Source: Gloeopeniophorella convolvens
Lineage: Eukaryota > Basidiomycota > Agaricomycetes > Russulales
Direction: 5' to 3'
DNA length: 64,000 nt
Assembly: GCA_022496205.1 (NCBI GenBank)
Contig: WTXD01000023.1
Coordinates: 358,831-422,830 of the forward strand
Position 1 is the first letter of the stretch, and every line of letters begins with the position of its first letter. Under the pieces are notes generated by a model that worked only from the letters and a program-made list of their open reading frames with translations, was not told where the DNA came from and searched no databases. Shown piece by piece: positions 33,736 to 44,515 of this stretch. Both the position numbers and the translations under genes were made by a program.

Positions 33736-36700
33736 ATGCTTCCGTTCTTTTTCGCCTTAGTCCTCGCCGTGGGCCTCCCCTTCCTACCTTCCAGCGTCTA
33801 CAGAGTCCTTCACCTTCCAACGCTGAAGTTCAATATATTATCGGCGTCGCGCGCACCTGAGCAAGGTTTCGTCTCTTCTGAGGAGACCTCTCTCATAGCC
33901 CCTGTATCTTCTCATCCCGGCTATCCTATTGGCGAATCCTCCCATTACCTGGTCTTCCCCTCCGCAGAGTCTCTGCCTGATGCATCGGGGGACGCCCTCA
34001 ATTCTTCATCCCTATCTTTGCCTTTTGAACGTGTCGACAACATTGAACCCTCTATCTGGGACATCCTACACCCTCAACTCGTATACCGGCTTGCTGAGGC
34101 CATGTTTGTCATAGCTGTCTCGTTCATCGTCGGCTCTCAGTTCCTCTCGCATCACCATCTCAACACTCTTATGGAAAGGCTCTGCACTGCTTTCTTCATT
34201 CTTTGGCACCATAATCCGAAAGTAACGCTGTCAGCTTTCCTACAAGACGTTCTTCTCGGTTTGCACAAGTACTGGATGGACGACGCCATTGTCAGTGATC
34301 GTAAAGTCGATACGGCTACCGGTGCCATCTTATCAACAGCTATGGGCGCCTCTTTCAATGTTCAGTCGCAGATGGACCCAGCGACGGATTCCTCCAAGCT
34401 CTTCAATCTCGTAGCCACAAAGATTCCCGCTGCTGTCTCTGCCTCGGGATCACGCGCCGCCTTGTCTAACGAGCCTCATTTGATGACCTTACCCGCCATA
34501 GTGGTTCGCTTGCCTCCCAAGACCCCTTCGACGAATGTCCCATCCCGCGATACAGACCAACTTGAATCTTCGCAGCTCTCTTACCTACTCCCTAAACGAT
34601 CTGAGTCTGTTCAAATCGACGCTGCACCTAGGTTTATCACTCAGCCTACCCGATCATCGTCCTTACGGTCTTCTTCGCCTATACCTCCCCATCACGTCAA
34701 GCGTTTTGAGCGTGATCAGGCTCATGACATCCTTGGCTCTCGCCTGCATTCCCCATCCTCTCGCTCTAGACAACCGACCTCATCTAGGAATTCCACGCTG
34801 CTAGATGCGGCTTTGTCCTCTTTTACGAAACCACTGGTGCCCGGGCACCCTGGTATGGAACCACGCGGCGGTGAATCTCCTCCGCTTAACCCGTTTCAAG
34901 GTCCTGGTCCCGCCCCGTCGTTCCGCTCAATCTCCATAGAGGACCTCTACAAGTCTTCGAACGGTCCTGACGGGGACTCAAAGGCTTCTCTGTCTCACCC
35001 AAGCGAACCTTATCCCTTCCTCGTCACTGACGGATCCCCACAACAAGCCTCCTATACATGTGACAGTGGACCACATCTCAAGTCAGCCTCCACACTGTCC
35101 AACGGTGGTCGTCGGCGGTTCAAATCAGACGGCATCCAAGTTCGAGCAGCGCGTTGCCACCTTGGGGGTCCTGCTGCGCTCCTAGATCCAGCAAAAGTCG
35201 ATGTAACTTGCGCGTTCTGGACTAGCTCTCTGCAACGTGAAGATGAACGGGTCTCAGCGCTCGAGGAGGAAGCGTTAGCTCCAGGGTTTCTCTCTACTAG
35301 TCTGGAAGCTGCGCGCATCATCAGGAAGAGGCCAGAGCAGGCTTCGATGGATGGTGGTTTCAGTCCCGCTGACGCAGCGCTCGCTGGCATCGTTGCTGCA
35401 CCAGATGGCGGGTTGGTTGTACCCGCGAGTCAGAGGCCAGACGGAAGGTGCTTAATCTATTTCTCTCCTTCATATCCACGCGACTCACAATGTACCCTCC
35501 ATAGTATGCGGAAGGAGATCAGAGTTCGCCCAAACAATCTTCTGTCCACCCCCCTCACTGAAAAATACCGACCGCCAGGCGTACGAGCGAGGACGTCAAC
35601 ATGGGATTCGTACTCTCGAGGTTACCCCGAGTCGCCTCCCTCCTCCCCATGTACGCGCGGTTCTATGTTTCCTTTCACGCCAAAGAGCTCGCACCCGCGA
35701 CTCTCCCATTATCAGGATGAGTCCTCTCGTGCAAGCCTATCATGTAATTGGCGCAATACAAATGCAGTTGGAACGCCGCAGTCTACGGAGAAGGCAACTC
35801 TCACTTCGCCTATAGTCAAGATTTCTTCCGCGCAGAACGTCACCAGAGATAATGATCGCCACTCAGAGGCCATGGGACAAGGGTTTCCGGTTTCACCTCC
35901 AGCAGAAATGACCATCTCAGCGGCAGCTGCAGTTACGTCATTCACTCAACGGTGTTCAGAGCCTGGGAGTGCAGTTTCAGACCGCCCAGCGAAGGAGGAC
36001 TCACCACGCCATTCTACGACCGAGATCAATGAGGGTCAGCCAGGACGCGTCTGCCGTCCAGTATCCTCACCCATCTCCCTCGTGGTAGAGCAAGATCAAG
36101 GCACGAAAAGCGCGATGGTTGCTCCTGGAAACTCCGAAACTCAGCTCAATCAGCAATCGGTGATGCCGGAAAGGCTCATCTCGGATTTGGTGTCGGACCA
36201 GGGGGTCCGTTCTCCTCTATGGGATGCTGCGGCTATTCTATCTAGCTCCCCAACTTCTTCTAACCGCCACGCCGCCATCTCCACCACAGAGCCAGTGACA
36301 GGCTCAACGAAAGAGGTCCCCTTAATGCTACCAACTCTAACCATGAATGGGCCGCGAACTCCGAGGGTCGCTACGGCGGAGGATACTGGTAAGCTCCAAC
36401 GGCATGTTGTCCTCCTATCGAGTTCGCCGCGCAAGCGGAAGCCGTCTGCCGAACCTGGAAGCGCAAAGCTACCCGAACTCTCTGAACATCGGTCTTCACG
36501 TCCTCGTCCCCGACCGCGCCTCTCGGCCCCGCATCTCGGGAAGAACGGGACCAAATCGTCGACAAAGGCTCAGCGCACGCCACAGACTCCCGAAAGTTCG
36601 AAGCGACGGCGGGTGCGGACCGCGAGCGCACAGGGCGTGGAGAACAGCCCGGCGGCGGCGATCGACCGGAGCGGGCAGATCGTGCTTCCCTCCGGGACGG

Positions 36701-36777
36701 GATGGAAGGGTCGTTCGCTGACACCAGGGCGTCCGCCGCAGAGACAGAGGCAGCCTACAGCGGCAGTGGCAGCATAG
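33736..36777 (+). CDS. Long single-exon disordered protein with N-terminal membrane segments
   Basis: A 1013-residue open frame without introns; I do not recognise a family. It starts with a hydrophobic leader (MLPFFFALVLAVGLPFLPSS) and has a second hydrophobic helix at about residues 118-138 (LAEAMFVIAVSFIVGSQFL). The rest is Ser/Pro-rich and predicted disordered. The C-terminus is strongly basic with nuclear-signal-like patches (PRKRKPS; SSKRRRVRTAS), which sits oddly with an N-terminal leader. The start is the first ATG after a C/T-rich stretch. A frame this long with little bias toward any domain, placed head-to-head with another disordered-protein gene, is typical of fast-evolving basidiomycete proteins. 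Confidence 0.75.
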   Translation: MLPFFFALVLAVGLPFLPSSVYRVLHLPTLKFNILSASRAPEQGFVSSEETSLIAPVSSHPGYPIGESSHYLVFPSAESLPDASGDALNSSSLSLPFERVDNIEPSIWDILHPQLVYRLAEAMFVIAVSFIVGSQFLSHHHLNTLMERLCTAFFILWHHNPKVTLSAFLQDVLLGLHKYWMDDAIVSDRKVDTATGAILSTAMGASFNVQSQMDPATDSSKLFNLVATKIPAAVSASGSRAALSNEPHLMTLPAIVVRLPPKTPSTNVPSRDTDQLESSQLSYLLPKRSESVQIDAAPRFITQPTRSSSLRSSSPIPPHHVKRFERDQAHDILGSRLHSPSSRSRQPTSSRNSTLLDAALSSFTKPLVPGHPGMEPRGGESPPLNPFQGPGPAPSFRSISIEDLYKSSNGPDGDSKASLSHPSEPYPFLVTDGSPQQASYTCDSGPHLKSASTLSNGGRRRFKSDGIQVRAARCHLGGPAALLDPAKVDVTCAFWTSSLQREDERVSALEEEALAPGFLSTSLEAARIIRKRPEQASMDGGFSPADAALAGIVAAPDGGLVVPASQRPDGRCLIYFSPSYPRDSQCTLHSMRKEIRVRPNNLLSTPLTEKYRPPGVRARTSTWDSYSRGYPESPPSSPCTRGSMFPFTPKSSHPRLSHYQDESSRASLSCNWRNTNAVGTPQSTEKATLTSPIVKISSAQNVTRDNDRHSEAMGQGFPVSPPAEMTISAAAAVTSFTQRCSEPGSAVSDRPAKEDSPRHSTTEINEGQPGRVCRPVSSPISLVVEQDQGTKSAMVAPGNSETQLNQQSVMPERLISDLVSDQGVRSPLWDAAAILSSSPTSSNRHAAISTTEPVTGSTKEVPLMLPTLTMNGPRTPRVATAEDTGKLQRHVVLLSSSPRKRKPSAEPGSAKLPELSEHRSSRPRPRPRLSAPHLGKNGTKSSTKAQRTPQTPESSKRRRVRTASAQGVENSPAAAIDRSGQIVLPSGTGWKGRSLTPGRPPQRQRQPTAAVAA

Positions 36778-37030
36778 TATGACCGACATGCTACTAGCAG
36801 TATAATCGATTTGTAGCCTACTTTGGAATGTCAGTTTTGCGGTATGTTCTTTGTGTATTCTAAAGGACCCATCAAGATAACTACAACCTATAGAACAGTA
36901 TCATCTTCACAAGAGGCTCGCGCGTGGTATATATAGGTATGCGGACGAGGACGGAAAGATCCTGAGTACATGTGAGGTGTGTGTATAACAGATATGATGA
37001 CATATGCGACAACATCATCTCACTCGAAAC

Positions 37031-38776
37031 TCAATTGAGATACTCTTCGAGCAACCCACGCATCCGGCCGGGAAATTTTGGTGCTGCCCATTTCTCAGCA
37101 GGAAGGCCAAATTCGACCGATTCCACGAGCGACATCACTTCGGGAAGAAACACCTTCTCGCATTCCACGTCTGAACACGAGATGGCTGTGATCGGTATGC
37201 CTATGTCAACACGATGCTTTAGAAACCGGAAGACTTCTCCCACGTCGCCCTTGGGTAGACGGAAGAGGTCCAGGGTTTCTAGCTTGGGAAGGTATGGCAG
37301 TGACGTATCGTCAGCGCCCCCGACGGCTGTGATAATCTCTGCCGGCCTGGAGACGCGCAAGCGCAGCGCTTTGACTGTTGGGAGGCAACGGAGGAACTGA
37401 TCCCAGGAAGCCCGGAAGAACCGGCCCCAAAGAAAGGTAAGGGCGCTTGTAAGGGTGAGTTGCGTCACGTGAGAGAGGCTGACGAATACGGAGGAAGTAA
37501 GGAAGATGCCACCGGGGGCGCAGAGCGATTCCAAGGAACTCCTATTCACGCGGACACTGGCTAGCGTCTCGCGATTGCGAAGGCAGTGGAAAAGGACATT
37601 GTTGCGGGCCGCCCTGCTCGGGTCGTAGTGAATCGCCTCCAAATGGAGCTCGGTAGGCGTCTCGAGAAGGGATGTGAACCGGGTGCAGGGCGCGTATAAG
37701 TCAAGGCCAGAATGCCTCGCTGGATCCAGCAGGAGCGCGAATTCGACTACCTCCAGAGTTGGGAAAGTAACGCTCTCAAAGAGCTTGACCGTTCCAAGGA
37801 CGTTGTCGAAGACTTGCCCCTGAAAATAATACAGCTCTTTCAGCTTGCTCAGCGTCACCGCCGCACAGCTCGCGGTCTGTTCGAATGTATGTGGGACGGC
37901 ATCGAGTAAAGAAAGGTATTCCAAGTTGGGAGAAGCCTCCAGGTACCCAAGGAGCACAGCAAGGTCAACAACCCTGTCCGCCAGGGTAAACGACCTGATG
38001 GACTGTGAGAAATGGGCTTGAGGTGGCAAAGCCCCTCTGAACGACAACGCAAGGAGAGTATTCGATTCGCCGGTGAGATGGTCTAGTGGAAAGTGTTCAT
38101 CACGGGTATCGTCCGGGAACCCCAACTCGACCATCCTGATCGAGAGGTGTTCCAGCCTCCGCAGCACGAAGTCACACGCTGCCAGCGAGCGATAGAAATC
38201 GGCAACGTGATCGCCGTAGATGGACAGGTCAAGGCGCCGCACTTGCGATGAATATGGTGCTATCGTGTAGTAGAACCTCTTGAAGCCATCTTCCCGCATA
38301 TGGATACGGAAGGCCACATCGAGCATCGCGCCTTGAGACCTCCGCATGAGGCACAGTGCAACGCGGGGTTCATCATCTTCGCGGATGACGCTCCAGAGCG
38401 ATGGAGTATTCAAGGCAACACCCCTCCATCTCTGGCAAACTTGTGATACGGGAATAACGAGGGCGGCGGATTCGAACAAGCCAAAGATATGAGCAAGAAT
38501 TTCGGGTGGGAGGTGATTGATAGGTCGCATATAATTTCCAAGTGCGCTGATTTCTCGTAAACTCACTGAGAGCAGAGTTTGCACCTCAGCAATCTGGAGG
38601 GTCATTCTTTATGAGTTAAAAGCCAATGTCAGATCGAGATGACAGACTTCGTCTCGCAAGGTTGCATTTGAGAATGAGTGTGTGCAGACGTCTCTCGTAC
38701 TTTGGAGCTCGGATGCCAACTCGCGCGCTACCCTCAAGACCGATAGTTGTGGAAGAAAAATAGGCGGTTGCGACAT
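37031..38776 (-). CDS. F-box protein with N-terminal coiled coil
   Basis: The single large open frame starts at 38605, but splicing a 54-nt intron (38594-38647, gtctgt...ctccag) joins it in phase to an upstream exon (38648-38776, [20 protein letters not shown]...). The full product is 563 residues. This removes an in-frame TAA and gives the usual architecture: a coiled coil (RDE|IAEVQTLLSVSLREISALG), then the F-box (INHLPPEILAHIFGLFESAA ... VSQVCQRWRGVALNTPSLWS). A long leucine-rich C-terminal region follows (LRRLEHLSIRMVELGFP; LPKLETLDLFRLPKGDVGEV). This is the large family of Agaricomycete F-box-like proteins. It probably links Skp1-Cul1 to an unknown target. Confidence 0.85.
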
Positions 38777-39915
38777 TGCGCCTTAATAGCCTGAAAGGAA
38801 AACAAATAAGATCGTATTCTGGAATTAAGGACACTCGGATTCACCTTCGCTAGCACGACTCTGGCAATATCACCGAGTAGAAAGCAACAGACCTGAGCAG
38901 TGCTTTTGGGGGCTAGCGAATGGTCGTGTGATGAACCAAAAGAATATATGAAACACTGGTTCCGAGGCTGCGGCGATGTGCAAAGCGAAGGCGAGCACAA
39001 TGATGTACTGTAGCGCGGCGGCCCGAGAGCAACTCCGTGGAGTGTCCCCTTGTCGCTGTCTGGCACGTGATTGGGGCCGACTTGCGACGGTCGCCCACTA
39101 GTAGTGCTATCTGCGCTTAGCCTACTGCCCGAAGAAGACATCTTCTCGCTCGCTCTCTGAGATAGTTACGGATAATTGCGCATTGATGAAAGTAGAATAC
39201 TACTGGTAGTCGGAATCTGACGTAGACCTGCTATGCGGTACGGAGGGCGGCCTCTTCGGGATTCTCGGACCGGGCCCCATGAGTGCTTTCCGCGCCCAGG
39301 CCCTGCTCAAGCCCGCTGGTGCGGCGGCCACTGGATTGAATGTGCGGTCGGCTCGCCCGCCATGCACACTTGGCAGGCAGACTGTGCCTTCGGCGCCGAG
39401 GAGACTCATCAGAGACGTGATGCTAGTACTGGCTATAGACTCGCAGTGACTGGTGATAATCCGAGTACTTACAAGCAATGCCACGGTCCAGAGGATGCAA
39501 TGTCCCTCGAGCTGACAATCAAGTCGTTAAACGCCCCTCGCGCATACGTGGCTGCATGGCCTGTGTATCCCACTGAAGTGCGTCACTAGGGTCCAGAAAT
39601 ACCCCAGCTGAGGTTAAGGAACTCAGGAAAGGTGCCGATCATGAAACTTCCCGGGGGCTGGTAGTGTCATAACTGACACTGCTCTGTTTCTTCGTGGTAA
39701 CGCAATGTCGATTATACTGTCAATGTAACGTATGCATATCACCGCCAGCCGGTCGTCCCAATTGTAGAACACCGCAACTTTCTGCAACGCTGCGAACTTT
39801 TACTGCTTCCGAGCTGGCGACCATTCTCGCAACTGGGAAGTACCAGGAAATCGCTGGTGGCATCATGTAAGCAACTCGGAGCGCATTGCCGGAGGAAACA
39901 CACCTACAAAGGTGG
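38777..39915. other. Intergenic region with a possible short gene
   Basis: About 1.1 kb. On the minus strand, 39200-39484 reads ...SITSLMSLLGAEGTVCLPSV and ends ...SRSTSDSDYQ. A consensus donor (gtaagt) lies upstream near 39475, and an open segment (HAATYARGAFNDLIVSSRDI) precedes it. I could not find splice sites that join them in phase, so this is at most a possible gene. No transposon is visible. Confidence 0.35.
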
Positions 39916-40585
39916 TTATGATGGAGCAACATCTGAGGTGCCACCCCCGGATCCCCCAGTGGCGGTAATTGACATACGCGCGATCTGACCATCGGCATCC
40001 TGAATCTCCACTTGGACATCCGCCGCACTCTCAGTCGCTAAAGAGTTGTCTTCTACGCTGCCCACGTCATCCAGACGCATCACTTCGACCATCCACTTCG
40101 ATCCCTCCTCCCAAGCTGCGAGTTCTGCCTCACCGAGGGGCGATCGGCCAGACGCATTTTTGATGTCGATAAGATCTACCCCGGGACCGCCAGGAAAGTT
40201 GACAAGAGCGCGTGCTGTATGAAGTTGACAGTTTAGCGCAGCCCAATGTAGGGCTGTCGAGCCAGCGCTGTTCTGTGCTGATAGTAATGATGGGGAGACG
40301 AGAGGAAGTAGCAGATCAAGTAGCTCTGCGGCGCTCTTCCGAGAATCAGCGTGTGTTCCGCAGAGTACGATAAAGCGCGGGCATCTCACCTGTGTGCCCG
40401 TTCGCGGATGCCATGTGCAAAGCCGTGTTTTCGTTTTCATCGCGCGCGCTATCGACTGCAGCAGCGCCGAAGCGGTCGATAAACAGTTTTACATCGCCAA
40501 GATCGCCGTAACGACAGGATAGAAGAAGTTCTTCGACCTCGTCAAAAGACGGAGTGTCATAGTGTTGAACCTGGTCTGTATCCAT
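39916..40585 (-). CDS. YAR1: Yar1-like ankyrin-repeat protein
   Basis: Two exons joined by a 64-nt intron give a small acidic ankyrin protein of about 200 residues. It starts MDTDQVQHYDTPSFDEVEEL, followed by LLLSCRYGDLGDVKLFIDRF. Ankyrin repeats follow: NENTALHMASANGHTELLDL and AGSTALHWAALNCQLHTARA, then IKNASGRSPLGEAELAAWEE. An acidic tail follows (SVEDNSLATESAADVQVEIQ). Size and acidic C-terminus match yeast Yar1, a dedicated chaperone for ribosomal protein Rps3 in 40S assembly. I assign it on layout and these motifs, without a full alignment. Confidence 0.75.
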
Positions 40586-41273
40586 GATGATTGAAAGTGG
40601 TGGGACGGGAGAGGACGGGGCACGCCAATGGTTGGAGAGATCACAGGAGCTCGCAGCAGAAAATTTAGACCACAGCCCTTCGTGCTCTCCACAAAAGAGG
40701 CAAGTGAAGCCTTTTGGGGGTAGCAATAGCCGTCGGGATCTCCGGGGCTGGAGTCGCCGGTTGATTGCCGGGGCCACGAAAGGACATGTGCCACGTACGC
40801 CGATCATATAGCAACAAGTTCGCTCAGGGCCGGTTCGCTCCAAGTTCGCTCCACCGACCCCTCATGTTCAGCTCAGCGAGATTCGCACACCACCAACGGG
40901 TGAGAAAGTTCTGGCATGCTGTTGTTCTCGAAGCTGTGCGGTTGAGGCGGCACTCTGATTGACTGCCGCCGCATTCGAGTTTCGGGACCTCGGACACGCA
41001 CTCATGGGAACATTTCTAGCCAACGATCTATCAAAGTACTCGTGGCAGTGGCAGGCTGCTTGCGTGCCTGGCCCACGTGAACTTACGAGATCTTCTCCAG
41101 TGGTGCCCGAAACCAGATCCAGAAGTGACCATGTGGTCCAGTGATGGAAGGGGAAACACATAGCTATGGGCCGTTTATAATGATTGCCTTCCCCTTGCAC
41201 GGTTCCGTTCGTTCTCTCTGGCGCGATCCGAGCCACTTTTCTTCCACCCCATTCCCGCCGTCAGGAGGCGACC
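40586..41273. other. Divergent intergenic region
   Basis: About 690 bp between the Yar1-like gene (-) and the seven-helix gene (+). A TATA-like ttataatg lies at about 41175, nearly 100 bp before the next ATG. The frames on both strands look like chance. Confidence 0.4.
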
Positions 41274-43323
41274 ATGTCTCATACCACCCCTGCCACCTAT
41301 CTCGTATGGTCTATAGTTTCCAGCCTGGTGAGTACGACGGTCCCGGCTCTTTTGCACAGGCTTAACGCACATCTTGCACAGTTGGGCATATTCTTAGTGT
41401 ATCATCTTTGGTGCTTTGATCGCTTCAAATGTCTGCGGTGAGTGCGACTCGTGTCGACCAGTGACTTGCCATTCTCACTGCGTGACACTGGCCGCTAGGT
41501 GGAACCAAGGTTCACAGGGAACCTTCAAGCGTGTTATGACAGTGCGTGACCATTGTTCGGACCGCTCTGACTGGGCTCACAGCTGCCCGGCTAGTACACA
41601 TATCTACTAAGCGTACCGTTGATCATAACGTATTCAGTGGGGTTCTGCATCATCAAGTATTCTGAGGGGTACCAAGCCTTCCCTGGAATCGGAAGTGAGC
41701 CGCCCACCGAGTACATGATGCCTTCCTTCTTGCTGATGCAGTGCAGTCACCCCTACCCCGCATCAGTTGTGGACCCACTCTCACTCAAAAGCCATTTTGC
41801 CATTATACCTTTGTCTCTCCGTCGCGTGGGGGTTAGAGATGTGAGTCGCAGGGCCCCTGGCGTAGATTTGGCTCACTCAGACCCTTGTATGTAGGGTGAC
41901 GCATCTCGAGGGTAGGCCCCGCTCCTGCAGATCTGCGTTTTAGCTTCTGCCAGCTGACGCAAGCATCACAGAACTGTGCTTCTGGCTGTTCGTCGTCAAC
42001 GCAGGTTCTGTACAAACCGACTGGTTCCGGAGCTTGTACTACAAAACTTGGATCGTCGGATCCTCCATCGCGGTCCTGTACATGCCTCTCGTAACCATCT
42101 TTACTCGTTCTGATCCCCTCAAGGTGTGCCGACTTGTACTCGGGGATTCGAAGGCACCCTGCTGACTCAGACATCGATACAGTGCGAGGCTTACACCTTC
42201 CTCGCAGGAAGTCTTGGAAGCCTCTCACTTACCTTGTGGTTCATGCCTGTTCTGTAAGGCGCTGTACCCGCGAGCCCAGGTCCGCTCTCACCCCTTTTAT
42301 TCTTCCAGCCATCTCTTCCGACCCTTCCTAAATGGGTTGGTGAGTCGAACACCGATTCTGAATCGATTTCATGGGACTGACTTCCATCAGCGGAGGGAAG
42401 GTGTCGATATGAATACTATCATTCGCCTCACCAAGTTTCACGAGCTCAATGTGAGTTTCGCCAGCCGGGCGAGCTGGGTTGTTCTCGCCTAACCGTGATC
42501 CGTTTTCAGACTATTCGCGTCTTATTCCGCCTGCTGTTCGCCTTACCCCTTCTCATTCTGGCGATCGACGGCATCCGTCCTCATCAGCACGTGAACGATG
42601 TCATGTATGCATGATTTCCCTGTTCCGACTCCTTTAAAGACCGCTAACTTCTCTTCCTAGGTTCTGGACAGGTATGCTGTGCAAATATCGTGGGGAAACT
42701 CGGGAACTGACATCGATACCATAGACATACTCACGATGGCCGCTGGGTTCGGAGTAGTCGTATCCTCGGGGCTTACGCTGGTGGTGCGTCTTCCATCTTT
42801 ACTGCAAACGATCGCACATTAATCTTTCCTCGAAGATCTTCTTCCCCCGCTCCATTGAGGGCGAGATCACAGCTCGCTCTACGGGCTTGCGGAGCCGCGG
42901 TCTATTCAGCTCGCGGCATCATCTGACATTCGCGTCTCAAGAGCAGGAACTGTACGGCACATACGAGGTTGATGCGCCTCAAGAGGATGGCAAGGTCGCT
43001 TCCATGTATAATGGGTCGACGCCGGTCCCGCCCTCTAGGGCCGGGCGAGAGGGGCACCCACCAACAGCGCCCACATCTCAGGTGCAGGAGTTATCTCTTG
43101 TACCTAACCGCCGTCAACCCGATCAGGATATCGAGATGCGCAATCCTGCTCCGACGAAGCTCACCGCGGACAACTTGCGTCATTTGGACAATCCTGTCGC
43201 ACGGGTCTCGAATTTCGTGCATAACTTCCGCTCACCGATAGGTGCGTCTCGGTCCCTGCTCACATATTCCTTGTTGATGGTAGGTTCGCAGATTTCCGCG
43301 GTGGCTTCACACGATCACGATGA
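41274..43323 (+). CDS. Seven-helix membrane protein of unknown function
   Basis: About twelve small exons, pieced together by splice sites and phase. Seven hydrophobic stretches are visible in order: YLVWSIVSS|LLGIFLVYHLW; YLLSVPLIITYSVGFCII; ILPLYLCLSVAWGLEM; KTWIVGSSIAVLYMPLVTIF; TFLAGSLGSLSLTLWFMPVL; VLFRLLFALPLLILAI; and MAAGFGVVVSSGLTLVIFF. Short loops carry charged patches (HLWCFDRFKCLRWNQGSQGT, RREGVDMNTIIRLTKFHELN). A disordered cytoplasmic-type tail ends near SPIDFRGGFTRSR. This is a basidiomycete-conserved membrane family that I cannot tie to a function. The count and spacing suggest a GPCR-like fold, which is an inference. The stop at 43321-43323 depends on the last acceptor (aggttcgcag). 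Confidence 0.72.
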
Positions 43324-44515
43324 CAACCGCGATGGCCAAGAGGGCGGTTTCCCCTACATCCTCTCATATCATTATTCTTCCGCGGCTGCACGGGCCGGTA
43401 CCAACCATGCGAACCCTAATCGCGAGCAGCCCCCAACAAGGCCATGGGGGAATCGAAACACTACTTGGACGTGGAATGAGCCGCACATTGTACGATGTAC
43501 TATGTACAACACCTCCGACCATTATGATTCGCGTCATTCGACACCACAACTTTTCTCTGCCACCCCCTTCCCCTTGAAGTGCCTATTCATGGCGGATTGT
43601 ACCATACCCTATAATTGCAATGTCTCGTGAAAAATGTCTCAATTGCATGTCTGTATATTCTCCTGAAGAAGTCTTCTACGGACATCTTTCCATCCTCCTA
43701 AACCTCGATCTCCGAACCATCAGCTGTTTGCGATCAGCAGTCTGCAATCAGATCGGGGCCGGGTTTGTGCGGACTCGTGCATCGATGACGTCAATTTACC
43801 CCCGCAACACACGTTGAACGTTGATGTGTCGTCAAGGCACGGCCTTTGGCAGCGATTTCAAGCTTTTTCTTAATCCCGTGCACATGTATCCGACAAGCAT
43901 TAGATCGTAAGTTCGCGGGCTCCGCTATGTACATGCCACGGCGGGACCTGGGGATACCGATGAATCAGACGTATCTACACAATGCATACTACTGTGCAGC
44001 CGTCCATGGCGCCCAAGCTTATTCTAACCAACTGCATCTTTGGATACAGGGCTGATCAGGGGGCTCGGGGACGTGATAGCTGTGGAGATGGTTTGCCATG
44101 CCTCTATACACTGACCCTGAATCTCTGAATCCGAGGCTCGGTCCGCTGATCAAATGTGCTAAGTACATACGGAGCAGTGGGGGAAGTGGTGCGACCCTCT
44201 AGCCAGTGAAACTTGATGACAGCTGCCACATACTTAATTATGGGGATGCATGACAACTAGGGCTGTCATACAGCTGGTGACTTCGAGGCATGGAGGCCGC
44301 GGGAGGACTCTGGCCCCGAAGTAGGCGCGCGCTTTCGATTGGCAGTGGGCGCCTGCTGGCAAGAGTTGCGATGCGCGACGCCGGTGGCGGCAGGTGCCGC
44401 TCAGCCTGTGCATCCGACACCGACCTTGAAACGCATCCAGCCTCGATCTTCGCGTAGGAACACAACGGAGCAGCACATACAACTAACCGCCTAGACCTCT
44501 TGAACCTGGAGCCTA
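43324..44515. other. Intergenic region
   Basis: About 1.2 kb. No convincing gene, repeat or RNA gene. The short frames here lack coding bias. Confidence 0.45.

Noticed and set aside
38593..38605. Reading the TAA before the F-box gene as a nonsense mutation
   Set aside because: A well-formed 54-nt intron with matching phase removes it, and the joined protein has the expected coiled-coil plus F-box layout.
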